64,000 nucleotides of DNA from Brienomyrus brachyistius (Eukaryota > Chordata > Actinopteri > Osteoglossiformes > Mormyridae). The notes beneath the pieces were generated by a model. That model saw nothing but the letters and a program-made list of their open reading frames with translations, ran no database searches and had not been told where the DNA came from. Both the position numbers and the translations under genes were made by a program. Of this stretch, positions 24,701 through 31,668 are shown one piece after another. How positions within the stretch are numbered: position 1 is the stretch's first letter; the number at the start of each line of letters is the position of its first letter. Location of the stretch: assembly GCF_023856365.1 (NCBI RefSeq), contig NC_064542.1, positions 13,041,863 to 13,105,862 on the forward strand, read 5' to 3'.

Positions 24701-25109
24701 AAAGCACCTAACATCTGCGTCACAGAGATGGATTATGGGTTCGGTCCAGGTGTCTTTTCCTAGTTTTTGATGCTACCCCTTATTCTCCTGAAGGAATGCA
24801 CTCCTTACAAAGAACATCTGTAACACCTGCATAGGGCTGCTCGTTTCACGCCAGTGAGCTTTACCTTCATATCTCTCTCTCCTTTTCACTTTCCCCCTTC
24901 TCCCTTTTCTTCACCTCTTAGACCTTGCTGACAGCTTAGCTATGGATGACCTCACCTTCCACGAACAGCTGTTGACCCCTGAAGTCGCCACGGATACCGA
25001 GGGAGGGTTGGTGGTGCCAGGTCGTGTGGGGAGCCTGAGAGCACTGGGGGGGATCGTCCCGGCGGCCAGCATCTTGGCTGTGCTCGCCATCCTGCTTGGA
25101 CATCCCTAA
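1510..25109 (+). CDS. gpc3: glypican-3, partial gene (exons 3-8)
   Basis: Glypican-3 is a GPI-anchored heparan sulfate proteoglycan core protein of the cell surface that modulates Wnt, Hedgehog and growth-factor signalling. Six exons are visible: 1510-2199, 3995-4137, 6148-6273, 10014-10125, 15801-16002 and 24922-25109. All are bounded by GT-AG sites with matching phases, and together they encode about 486 residues, corresponding roughly to human residues 95 or later through 580. Diagnostic features are the NVDDMV segment, the FLQALNLGIEV helix, a CWNGQE motif, PEPVISQIIDKLKHINQ, two Ser-Gly glycosaminoglycan sites around SESGDCDDEDEC, and a hydrophobic GPI tail ending LLGHP. PEPV(V/I)SQIIDKLKHINQ and SGDC.DDEDEC point to GPC3 rather than GPC5. 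Exons 1-2 lie upstream of the window. Exon 3 has an apparent one-base frame break at 1722-1726. The downstream neighbour is gpc4, as in human Xq26. Confidence 0.9.
2629..2673. repeat. (GT)n microsatellite
   Basis: An uninterrupted run of TG dinucleotides is visible directly. Confidence 0.95.
2766..3008. repeat. 13-bp CT-rich minisatellite
   Basis: About 18 imperfect copies of a roughly 13-bp unit of the type AGACTCTCCTGTT, with CCC and TCT variants. The strand asymmetry is strong: pyrimidine-rich on +. Confidence 0.85.
3995..4137 (+). CDS. gpc3: gpc3 exon 4
   Basis: 143 bp, phase 0 in, phase 2 out. It encodes VNAMCTRTTHRVSRSAS... through EETLAGRR, which aligns with the human segment around LCAHSQQRQYRSAYYPED through EETLSSRRR. 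The RVSR tetrapeptide lies where human GPC3 has its furin site RQYR, so a proprotein-convertase RxxR site is kept. The rest of the exon is poorly conserved, as expected for this loop. The donor is GTTTGC, weaker than the other donors. Confidence 0.82.
5385..5605 (+). mobile_element. tRNA-derived SINE
   Basis: Shows a degraded tRNA-like head with box-B-like GGTCACTGGTTTGTATCC, then GGGCCCTTGATCAAGGCCC, a motif shared with the elements at 5620-5818, 15150-15346 and 41458-41632. These elements share head and body segments and form one fish SINE family by my reading. No clear target-site duplication was found. Confidence 0.65.
5620..5818 (-). mobile_element. tRNA-derived SINE, inverted
   Basis: On the - strand the head reads GGTGTATGGCTCAGTGGGTT (box A-like), followed by GGTTCAAATCCC (box B). 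Then comes GGGCCCTTAAGCAAGGCCC in the body. It belongs to the same family as the adjacent + strand copy, making a tail-to-tail SINE pair separated by a few tens of bases. Confidence 0.7.
5862..6130. repeat. Pyrimidine minisatellite at the gpc3 exon 5 acceptor
   Basis: Six to seven imperfect copies of a roughly 40-bp all-pyrimidine unit containing TTTTCTCCGCACCTCCCTCGCTCTT. It ends about 15 bp before the exon 5 acceptor, so the branch-point and pyrimidine-tract region of this intron is made of the repeat. Confidence 0.88.
6148..6273 (+). CDS. gpc3: gpc3 exon 5
   Basis: 126 bp, phase 2 in, phase 2 out, with a strong GTAAGT donor. It encodes EFIASLQGFKTFYGSLGETLC...CWNGQEMTA, matching human [21 protein letters not shown]...CWNGQELVE. 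The Cys in LGETLC and the Cys of CWNG are the conserved pair of this segment. Confidence 0.9.
8651..8802 (-). mobile_element. 5'-truncated SINE flanked by 13-bp target-site duplication
   Basis: A 126-bp body (8664-8789) is bracketed by perfect 13-bp direct repeats ATGTCATGTCTAT at 8651-8663 and 8790-8802. On the - strand it ends in (ATGG)n, a simple 3' tail, preceded by GGATAAGCGGTTTGGAAA. The body matches the 3' half of the + strand element at 63626-63953. Missing head, simple tail and long duplication are the signature of LINE-mediated retroposition. Confidence 0.85.
9294..9520. repeat. GT-flanked GGGGACC interspersed repeat, copy 1
   Basis: Starts near GTGTGTGTGGTCCAGATATACG and TGGGGACCAGA. 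It continues through GTTATGGTTAAGGTTAGGGCTGGG and CCCATAGAAATGAATGGAGA, then CCCCACAAAGATATAATTAC, and ends in a GT microsatellite. Recognisable copies lie at 21764-22053 and 45405-45671, with a fragment at about 12920-12975. Confidence 0.8.
10014..10125 (+). CDS. gpc3: gpc3 exon 6
   Basis: 112 bp, phase 2 in, phase 0 out. It encodes LSGSGGKRAQQNSPEPKQ followed by KAPEPVISQIIDKLKHINQ. The second half is almost identical to the human GPC3 helix GPEPVVSQIIDKLKHINQ and is the strongest single indicator that this is gpc3. The first half is a low-complexity linker that differs from mammals. Confidence 0.92.
12188..12310 (-). mobile_element. Degraded SINE 3' part
   Basis: Contains CATCCTGCC, CAACTGCTTATCCAGAACAGGGTT and AACACCCAGGATGGGATGC, paralleling the CCATCC, AACCGCTTATCC and AACCCAGGATGGGG words of the element at 8664-8789. 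It is an older, more diverged copy in the same orientation. Confidence 0.6.
15150..15346 (+). mobile_element. tRNA-derived SINE
   Basis: Shows GCCTGTGATCGGATGGTCG followed by box-B-like CAGTTCAAATCC, then TTGGGCCCTTGG. It ends AAAGTGTCTGTTAAGTGCATGTAAATG, a typical tail of fish tRNA-derived SINEs. It belongs to the same family as 5385-5605 and 41458-41632. Confidence 0.65.
15801..16002 (+). CDS. gpc3: gpc3 exon 7 (glycosaminoglycan attachment region)
   Basis: 202 bp, phase 0 in, phase 1 out, GTGAAA donor. It starts LLRQVTVPVRR (human LLRTMSMPKGR) and reaches SESGDCDDEDECGEVSG, then LQTRLRIFA (human NQLRFLA). Two Ser-Gly pairs next to acidic residues are the heparan sulfate attachment sites. 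The linker before them is unusually rich in Gly, Arg and Asp. A 26-C homopolymer follows about 55 bp into the intron. Confidence 0.92.
16890..17148 (+). mobile_element. Degraded SINE of the (ATGG)-tailed family
   Basis: TGTGTGGAGTTTACAAGCCCC, GGCTTCCTCCTGCAGTCC and AACACATGCTG are followed by TGTACTGGATAAGTGGTTGATGGATG. These correspond in order to the internal and 3' parts of the element at 63626-63953. Confidence 0.65.
20283..20353 (+). mobile_element. LINE-type 3' tail fragment
   Basis: AGCGTCTTGGGGTAGCTTTATTATGG...GCTATGTAAA ends in tandem GAATT units. This resembles the 3' ends of fish L2/CR1-like retroposons (GCGCCTTGGGG...GCTATATAAA). Only the tail is present. Confidence 0.5.
20748..20999. 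repeat. 63-bp minisatellite, 4 copies
   Basis: Four consecutive units beginning ACCCCAGCCCGCCTTGCAGC start at 20748, 20811, 20874 and 20937. They are near identical, differing by a few bases such as TGTCCGC/TGCTCGC. The unit is a multiple of three, so frames stay open on both strands; the resulting Pro/His- or Gly-rich ORFs are artefacts. Confidence 0.95.
21712..22053. repeat. GT-flanked GGGGACC interspersed repeat, copy 2
   Basis: A (GT)n tract (21712-21753) is followed by TTGTGGGCACCAAACGTGA, CCCCCACAAGGGGAAATTC, GCAATCAAAAAGCTAAAAATG, CTTATGGTTAACATTAGGG, CCCATAGAAATGGATGG and CCCCATAAAGATATGAGTAC, then another GT tract. It shares its block order with copies 1 and 3. Confidence 0.82.
23527..23676 (-). 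CDS. Candidate terminal exon of an unrecognised minus-strand gene
   Basis: On the - strand an acceptor-like TTGCTCTCCCTCCCACAATATGCAG precedes a 49-codon open frame running from VKKHRSALIATKEDETKEER to a stop at 23527-23529. The peptide is rich in Lys/Glu/Arg and reads like a coiled-coil C-terminus (ILQNEFMRLKEEQKARG). A minus-strand AATAAA lies about 490 bp downstream (23039-23044). I do not recognise the protein. It lies antisense within gpc3 intron 7. It could also be a chance ORF or pseudogene fragment. Confidence 0.4.
   Translation of the reverse strand, partial: VKKHRSALIATKEDETKEERRGLEHILQNEFMRLKEEQKARGATGDGEK
23873..24247. repeat. 30-bp minisatellite, about 12 copies
   Basis: Twelve near-perfect tandem copies of a 30-bp unit (TGTGAGTTTGCCTGTGAGTG followed by TATGTATGCC), with only isolated C/T and G/A differences. 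Because 30 is divisible by three, several frames stay open on both strands. These peptides are not considered genes. Confidence 0.95.
24922..25109 (+). CDS. gpc3: gpc3 exon 8 (C-terminus, GPI signal)
   Basis: Phase 1 in, after a CTTTTCTTCACCTCTTAG acceptor. It encodes DLADSLAMDDL (human ELAYDLDVDDA), a short hydrophilic stretch, and a C-terminal hydrophobic run GGIVPAASILAVLAILLGHP before TAA at 25107-25109. Glypican GPI signals have this hydrophilic-then-hydrophobic design; the cleavage site cannot be fixed by eye. Confidence 0.9.
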
Positions 25110-25189
25110 TCCCCGCCCACAATCCCTGCTCCCATTGGATATTCAACAGTCCATCAACTGAGCCACACCCCCATGCCCAGCTCCGTCCG

Positions 25190-25195
25190 AATAAA
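25190..25195 (+). terminator. gpc3: gpc3 polyadenylation signal (AATAAA)
   Basis: A canonical AATAAA lies 81 bp after the stop codon. It would give a very short 3' UTR, so longer forms using more distal signals are possible. Confidence 0.6.
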
Positions 25196-26097
25196 CAATG
25201 AGGTCTTCTACCATGACATCACGCCACCCTGGAATCAATCAGGGGTATCCCAATGTGATGTCCACCCCAGTGAGGGCTGTGGAATGATCAGTACTCCTTT
25301 AAAACTTCTATTTCACTGTTGACTTCCTGCTCTGGACTGCTCTCCGAAAAACTTACTATAGACTTGTTCTCATATCTCATCCCCAGCTGACGACCATCCC
25401 AGCCCCCATTTTGTAAATACACACCCACACAGGACCCCCCCCCCCCCCCCGAAGCCTTTTCTTGGGCTACGCATGTTGGCATTGTGTCTCTGCACCCATA
25501 TCGGATGTATCGAATCACAGCAGCAGGGGACCCGGTGCTCCACGTACCAGTGCCCCCTGCAGGCCAGGGTATGAAAAACAAGCTTGTCTGCCACAACTAT
25601 GAGGATGTCTGTGTTTCATCTGAGAACAAACTTCCAAAATTCCTTTTAGTAACAGCATTCTTTTTAGCCATTCCCTAATGGCTGCTCAGGTGATCTAAGG
25701 CTTCCTGTGTGCATTAGCTTCCCAGTATGCGGTGCCCAATGCAAGCCTTCGTTTATCCAACCTGCCGCCATAGCAACTGTAGCCAGTAAGAGCAGTGCTG
25801 TTGGATAGTCAGTCTGGCCTGGGTTGAATCAGTTTAAGCTTGTTGGTCTTCCTAATGTGCTACGGGTTCTCTAAGGTCACCAAACCAGGTCCACCATACA
25901 TATGTCCTCAGTGGCATGGGATGGTTCTCTTCCCCAAAGTTTGACAAACCCCCTTCTGACCAAATCTGTGGAAATGTTTGTCCCTTTAGTGTGGATCACC
26001 AGCATTACCGCAGGGTTTCCAGATGGTATAGGGGGGGAATAAGGGGTGAAGTTAGTAAGGTGTAACAGATGCAGCCATTGTCGTCTGTGTAATAATA
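25196..26097. other. gpc3-gpc4 spacer, first part
   Basis: No firmly supported gene. A C14 run sits near 25437. Minus-strand open frames near 25450-25590 and 25877-26045 look partly coding-like but lack convincing splice sites, so they are discussed as findings rather than annotated. Confidence 0.5.
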
Positions 26098-26325
26098 TCA
26101 ATGTCTACTCCTTGCTGTCACTTTTAAAGCTCCAGCCTGTTTTTCTGGCCATTCTTCCTCCTTGACGGCATACATGACTTCCCTGCTCAGTCCTATCGAT
26201 CTCCAAGCCATGCTCTGGATCTTCTGTCCACCTGTACTGTCCAGTCTTGTTCGAGAAGTAGGGCGAAAGACCCTAGGATTTTCCTCAGTGGGAGACAGAA
26301 TGAAATGTTCTGTTAGTGTTGCCAT
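26098..26325 (-). CDS. Candidate minus-strand small ORF / first exon
   Basis: An ATG at 26325 (- strand) in good context (G at -3, G at +4) opens a 75-codon frame. It begins MATLTEHFILSP and passes through RVFRPTSRT and AWRSIGLSREVMYAVKEEEW. The composition is balanced rather than repeat-like. I do not recognise the protein. It may be the first exon of the same gene as 23527-23676, since both are minus-strand, or an independent small ORF. The 32-bp minisatellite lies just upstream and would fall in its leader. Confidence 0.3.
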   Translation of the reverse strand: MATLTEHFILSPTEENPRVFRPTSRTRLDSTGGQKIQSMAWRSIGLSREVMYAVKEEEWPEKQAGALKVTARSRH

Positions 26326-26397
26326 TGCGAACTGCGTCCTCGAGGGGATAGACCGCAAGCAGAGTCCACCATTTCCTAGAGTCCAGTGAAGACAGGA

Positions 26398-26815
26398 CAC
26401 GCGTGTGTCGGGGATGAAGAAGCGGGAGGCGCGCGCGTGTATGTCGGGGATGAAGAAGCGGGAGTCGCGCGCGTGTATGTCGGGGATGAAGAAGCGGGAG
26501 TCGCGCGCGTGTATGTCGGGGATGAAGAAGCGGGACGCGCGCGCGTGTGTGTCGGGGATGAAGAAGCGGGACGCGCGCGCATGTGTGTCGGGGATGAAGA
26601 AGCGGGACGCGCGCGCGTGTGTCGGGGATGAAGAAGCGGGAGTCGCGCGCGTGTATGTCGGGGATGAAGAAGCGGGACGCGCGCGCGTGTGTGTCGGGGA
26701 TGAAGAAGCGCGATGCGCGCGCGTGTGTCGGGGATGAAGAAGCGGGATGCGCGCGCGTGTGTCGGGGATGAAGAAGCGGGATGCGCGCGCGTGTGTCGGG
26801 GATGAAGAAGCAGGC
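26398..26815. repeat. GC-rich minisatellite (30-36 bp unit, about 12 copies)
   Basis: Tandem units of GTCGGGGATGAAGAAGCGGG followed by ACGCGCGCGC(A/G)TGT, varying 30-36 bp through short indels in the alternating CG stretch. It is very CpG-rich. Long ORFs on both strands across it arise from the repeat. Confidence 0.93.
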
Positions 26816-29097
26816 CCCAAAAGCAATTTCCTTCTGTGTCTTAGGTGTTTTGGAAAAGCAGTAGACTTCTCTGTTTAGAGCTGAGTTTGTCTTCACACTC
26901 GCTCTCCTGGGTGTGTTTCAGCTCACTGTGTCGAACGTGACTATTACACTATCCAACAATTCACTTTAGTGCTTTCAGGTTTTCATGACGCAAAGGTACT
27001 TAATATATCCAAACATGTGTCAGCCAAACGCTGTAAGGGGTAAGAAATTTTTTCTTTTATAAATGTTGACATTGAGAACAGAATTTTCCTGTTTTGCAAA
27101 AAAAAATAATAAAAAATTAATAAAGCAACCGTTTTAAAGTGACTGCTTATGTGTCTTTGTTGTAGTTTATGTATGTCAGATTGGTATGTCTATATGCGTG
27201 ACCCGCAATGCAGAATGGAGTGGGGGGGGGGGGCGTCTCCTTAGAAAACATGAGATCATTTTTCTCATGCTCCAACACCCAAAACATACCCTGTATATTA
27301 ATACAGTGAGCCACACTCAGAGGTCCAACAGAAAGTAGTCTACTACTTTTTACTTGTTTTTAGACAGACAGGCAAGCAGACACGTCATTAATCCAGAAGG
27401 AAATTGCAGGTTCATAGTAGCATGACACACATTTAGACAGCAAAAGCCAATTAGACCTTAACAGACACTGATATCCTCTTCTTTGCCTCCACACCCAGTC
27501 AGGTACTTTTATATTGACACCGCAGCCTTGGCCTCACATGCCTGCAAGTGGTGTAACAAGCTCGCAGGATCCCTTCTGCACCCAGCAGAGTGCGCTCAAC
27601 AGTGCAGAGATGGTCACCCCCACCCCACTGAGCTCCATTTACACTTCAGGCTGCCCAGCTGGCCCCCGGCGTCGCACACACACACACGCTTGTGTGCGTG
27701 AGACCTACGTACAGAGCGGCTGCTCGCCTTCGCGGTCCAACAGCTCGGCACTAACGGCCTCGCAAACGCCGCCGTCCGAGCTGCTCGATGATCCGGCTCC
27801 AGTTCCCATGGCTTCCCTCTCGTTTCCACCAGAACCGCGTCCTCGTTCCCCCCCCCCCCCGATCGCTTCACTTCACAGAACTATTTATGGCTTTGTTTTT
27901 TTTTTTTGTCCTACCACATCAACGCTGGGATTTTACACCCCCTGTACCTCCACCCTGTCCTCTCCCCCCCACCCCCCAGATGAAATCCCGTTGGATCCAG
28001 CTGTGCCCTTCTGTCCGCAGATGGGTCCTGCTCCCACCGCAGGTAAGAAGATTCATCTTATCAGCAGAGTGAGCAAACGGCCTGTTAGATACACACTGGA
28101 TGTTAATGGGGGGGGTTCGCTTCTTTTGAAATGCGTGGAGATTGCATGTTGTCATAGGGTAATGTTGGCTGGACAACAGGAGGGGCTTTCTTCAAATGTG
28201 AAGGCTGGAATGTGAGACCTGGGGGGGTGTAGGCTGTTGCTTGAGGTCAGGAACAGCAGGGAAGATGATAAAACCTCTGAAATCCTCAGGGTCACATTAT
28301 TTTACTTGTTAGAAACTGGCAGAAACTAATCCTTTAGGGTGGCGAAGGTGAGTACAGTTTTACTAAGGGTACATACTTTGACAACAATAATGGTCGGGGG
28401 AATTAGATGTATTACAGAGGGGCAGTGGAACAAATCACACATGCAGACCTCTCACACATGCAGACCTCCCCAGCCATTTTTGAGCCACATAACTTTGCTT
28501 GTGAATCAGACAGACAGCGAGCAAATGTGTGTTCGCTTTTGGGACCAAAGGGGTCCTTCCTTGTGTGGGTAAACTAGTGAGGATCTTCCAGAGATTTTTA
28601 AATATGTGGCCAGGCTAATTTTAAACTACATAAGGAGAGACAAAAATATTTACATAAACTAAGTGAAATGACATACACCCTTGTAAAACGACCATAGTTA
28701 TTTTGAGCCCGCCACACAGTACCTGGTGCACCAGTTGACCTGGAGGGAATATTTGACTCCCGCTTCAGTCTGATTGTTCGATTATATGTCCTCATTCTTT
28801 AGCCCGTGCAGTTTTAGATACAGAGTCACAATTACATTTTATTTCATCTGGCAGACCAAAGTGACGTTCAAGCGAGGCAAATAGCACATTACAAACATAC
28901 GCGCTGTCACTGAGCCAACTAGGCATAAGTGCAGCTAGGCTGAGCCTTCCAGTGAAGGCCCAGGTACATGTGTGTGTGATATAGGAGCAGAGCTTTCAGA
29001 AAAGCGAGTTTAAAACTGGACTATTGGGACATCAATATTGTTTTTTTACGCTTTAAAAAATTGTGTTGGTCATGTAAGTCTGACAGGAAAAAGTTAG

Positions 29098-29131
29098 TTT
29101 TATAAATAAATATATATATTTATTTATAAAA
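29098..29131. repeat. 34-bp perfect AT palindrome
   Basis: The segment equals its own reverse complement over all 34 bases, centred on an alternating TATATA core. A half-copy (TTTTTATAAATAAAATCC) follows about 10 bp later. It could extrude as a cruciform. Confidence 0.9.
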
Positions 29132-29414
29132 TGTTTTTTTTATAAATAAAATCCCCCCGAGATTAGTCAGTGGTTAACAGCATAGGGGGACCTTTTTCTC
29201 TTGTCTTTTGTTGCCCCTCAGTGCTTTGCTTGCAGCCCCCCCCTCCCGCACGCATCCCGAGTCAACGTGCTACCCAAATCCCCCCCCCCCCCCAGCTCCC
29301 GATTGGCTGCCAGCTCTCCCAGGGGCCGCGCAGACAGAATGGAAGAAGCAGGCTGTGGAATGCCGGGACATAATAAACGGAATGTCATTTCACCGACGGC
29401 TGTCACACATGCGT

Positions 29415-29416
<2 letters not shown>

Positions 29417-29452
<36 letters not shown>
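29417..29452. repeat. (CA)n microsatellite
   Basis: A run of CA dinucleotides on the + strand. Confidence 0.95.
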
Positions 29453-29454
<2 letters not shown>

Positions 29455-30750
29455 ACAAGCCCTGTCTTGTTACTTTCAGATCTTTCAGAACTTAGCCTAC
29501 GGCAATAAAAGCATAAACCTTGTTGGGTGTCTATCTTGATTTGAGATCTATCTTTTCATCACAAACACAAAACTCAAATTCAAACAGAATCACCACAAAA
29601 TCAAGAAAATATACATCGCCAAAGATTGGGTTCCTCCTGCAGCACCACTAAAGCAGGACGCTAAACAGCATCAACTGAAAAACTGAAGAGCAGAATCACA
29701 TGACTCACAAAAAAAAAAACACTTCACAGAACACGATATCTGTCTCAAACAGAGCTGAAGCTTCTTTCATGAAATGCAAAGCCGTCCCCAAATTCACAGA
29801 TACAAATAGCTTATTTGTCAACAACAGATGCAGCAAAGCATCTTCAGGAGTCCAAAAAAACACCCCATCCCTCCACTTTAATAAAATAACTTTTTTTTTG
29901 TTTTAATTGCTGAAATGCAGAGTTCGAACCTGGTGTGTTTGACACAGCAGAACAACTCAGGACTAGTGGTTAAGGAACCAGACCAACAGGACGCTCGTTA
30001 ATGAATCAACAGCTCTCAATCCCTTATATGAGACCCTTAACCTGAACGATTGTAGTGGGAAAAATTATTGCGTTCATAATGTCACGATAAGTCAATTTTT
30101 TTCTTTTGGGAGATGAAATCTCAGCTGATCCCAAGAAGCCAGTGGCCGCGGCGCTGACGCGCACGTGCTGGTACCCGCAGATAGTTTATCTGCTGGCAGG
30201 CTGCTTCGTTAAGGAACGGGGCACCACCACGAGCCCACAAGGCCAGCATTGTCATAGCGAGCTGTCATCCCCGGAGTGAGATGTTCACTCCGTCTCTGGC
30301 ACCCAGGGCAGGCTGAGGTTTCGTTTGTCTCTGGCATCTAGCCATCTATACCGGCTGTGGCGCATTTCGTTCTTCGGGAGTCTGGCGAATGCCGTTCTCG
30401 CTCCCCTCCCAGTCTCCATACCATGTGTATTTGCTACACTTTGGATATCACGATGTAGGCTGTCCTCCTGATACATGTCTTAAAGCTTCAAATGTGTAGT
30501 TCATATTTCTGATTGTAGTCTGTTGCGTTTTAAAAATATGCTTGTTGCTGCTCTAATACATAGATCAAAACATTTTTATAGGTGCACATATACACTGTAT
30601 TTTCCATCGACTCTTGCGTAGATAATTGTTTGGGGTGTAAGAATTACTTCTTGGTTAAAACTGCATGCAAGATAATTAGTTAACATAGGCGACGTTTACT
30701 TGGAAAAACAGGCCTAATATTCACAGCACCGTTTAGACTTTTTAGAAGAC

Positions 30751-31511
30751 GTTTGAAGGAGGAGGGCGAAAAAGCCTTGGGGGGCGCACTTCAACTCTTG
30801 CTTTCACGCTCCGAGCCAGGTACTGCGCGCCACTGGCTCTTTGTCCAGATTGCCAGTGCGGGAGCGCGCAGCCGTGGCCGCCAGCCAGGGATCGTGGAGC
30901 GCGCACAACCTCTGGAGTCCGACTGCGGTTACGGTGCCAACTACTCGTCTGAGCCACAGCAGGAGACATCGAGAAAAACTTTTTCGCCAACTTCGTAATT
31001 CCCGATTTAAGGTGTTTTTTTTATTGTCAGAGGCACGCCTGCACTCGATACGGATGCAACTTTACTTAAGAAACTTAACCGAAGTAACTGCTGTGTGTGC
31101 AACCGAAGTTTAAACATTTTCTCCTTTTAACTTTTCTTAGTAGTACAGCGAAAAGTGCATATAAAAAGTAACAAAGAGACGCTGCGCGGAGACAGAAACG
31201 GGAAGCGGTGTATGCTACAGATGGGTTTTCCGCGTCTGATTTTTGAGTCCTGCTGTTATTAGTAACTTAACACTCAACAACCAAGTTTCGAAGACAGTGG
31301 GGGACCGTGCACCAAACAATCCACTTAACCAACAAGTCAGTGTAGTAAGGCAGCGCATGGGGAGATCGGCGGGCAAGAGCTAGCCAGCAGCGCGACTCCA
31401 TGAGGATAAACAACTTGGGGGCTGAAACTCCGCATTAGTAACATTTTTTTTATCTAAACGTATATTTTTATCTTCCACGTTTTTTCCCTCCACGTAAGCT
31501 GAAACTCCACC
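30751..31511 (+). promoter_or_regulatory. gpc4: gpc4 promoter and 5' leader region
   Basis: CpG density rises sharply from about 30760 to 31420, as in vertebrate CpG-island promoters. A TATAAAAA word lies at 31160-31167, about 345 bp before the gpc4 ATG. If used, transcription would start near 31190 and give a leader of about 320 nt with three short upstream ORFs (31212-31262, 31357-31383, 31400-31438). The start site is inferred. Confidence 0.5.
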
Positions 31512-31668
31512 ATGAAGGCGACGCTTGTTCTGTCCGCAATTTGCGCCTTGACTGCGATCTTAGTGTCGGTGGGAGCCGAGCCGAAATCCAAAAGCTGCAA
31601 CGAGGTGAAGGCAGCGTACGGCTCCAAAGGCTTCAATCTGAACGATGTACCGAACCAGGGGGTCAACG
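31512..31668 (+). CDS. gpc4: gpc4 exon 1 (signal peptide)
   Basis: The ATG at 31512 is preceded by CTCCACC, a good initiation context. It encodes a hydrophobic signal peptide ([18 protein letters not shown], cleavage probably after Ala22), then [20 protein letters not shown]. The exon ends after one base of a Gly codon at a GTAAGT donor. Intron 1 after the first approximately 52 codons is the standard glypican arrangement. Confidence 0.93.

Larger units (their letters stand above)
16003..24921 (+). other. gpc3: gpc3 intron 7
   Basis: About 8.9 kb, repeat-rich: C26 (16057-16082), a degraded SINE (16890-17148), G22 (17553-17574), C19 (18446-18464), a LINE-type tail (20283-20353), the 63-bp minisatellite (20748-20999), two C17 tracts (21391-21407, 21487-21503), the GT-flanked repeat (21712-22053) and the 30-bp minisatellite (23873-24247). 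A minus-strand exon-like ORF lies at 23527-23676. A plus-strand acceptor-like C tract precedes 24431. Confidence 0.7.
26826..30750. other. gpc3-gpc4 spacer, second part
   Basis: No confirmed gene. Contents: a retroposon-like tail (27363-27425), an exon-like 63-bp segment (27980-28042), a 34-bp perfect palindrome (29098-29131) and a (CA)n tract (29417-29452). A 233-codon open frame over 27514-28215 is Pro/Ser-rich, overlaps C tracts and is probably not a gene. Confidence 0.55.

Noticed and set aside
25877..26101. Tudor-like look of a minus-strand frame (GTNISTDLVRRGFVKLW)
   Set aside because: Resemblance is too short to name a domain and no acceptor is evident; mentioned only within the antisense-gene finding.
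26285..26896. Minus-strand ORFs of about 200-240 codons over the GC minisatellite
   Set aside because: Most of the length is repeat-encoded; only the non-repeat part below 26325 was considered.
27514..28215. 233-codon plus-strand ORF between gpc3 and gpc4
   Set aside because: Low-complexity Pro/Ser/Thr composition across C tracts and CA runs, no domain; only its 63-bp exon-like part was kept as a finding.
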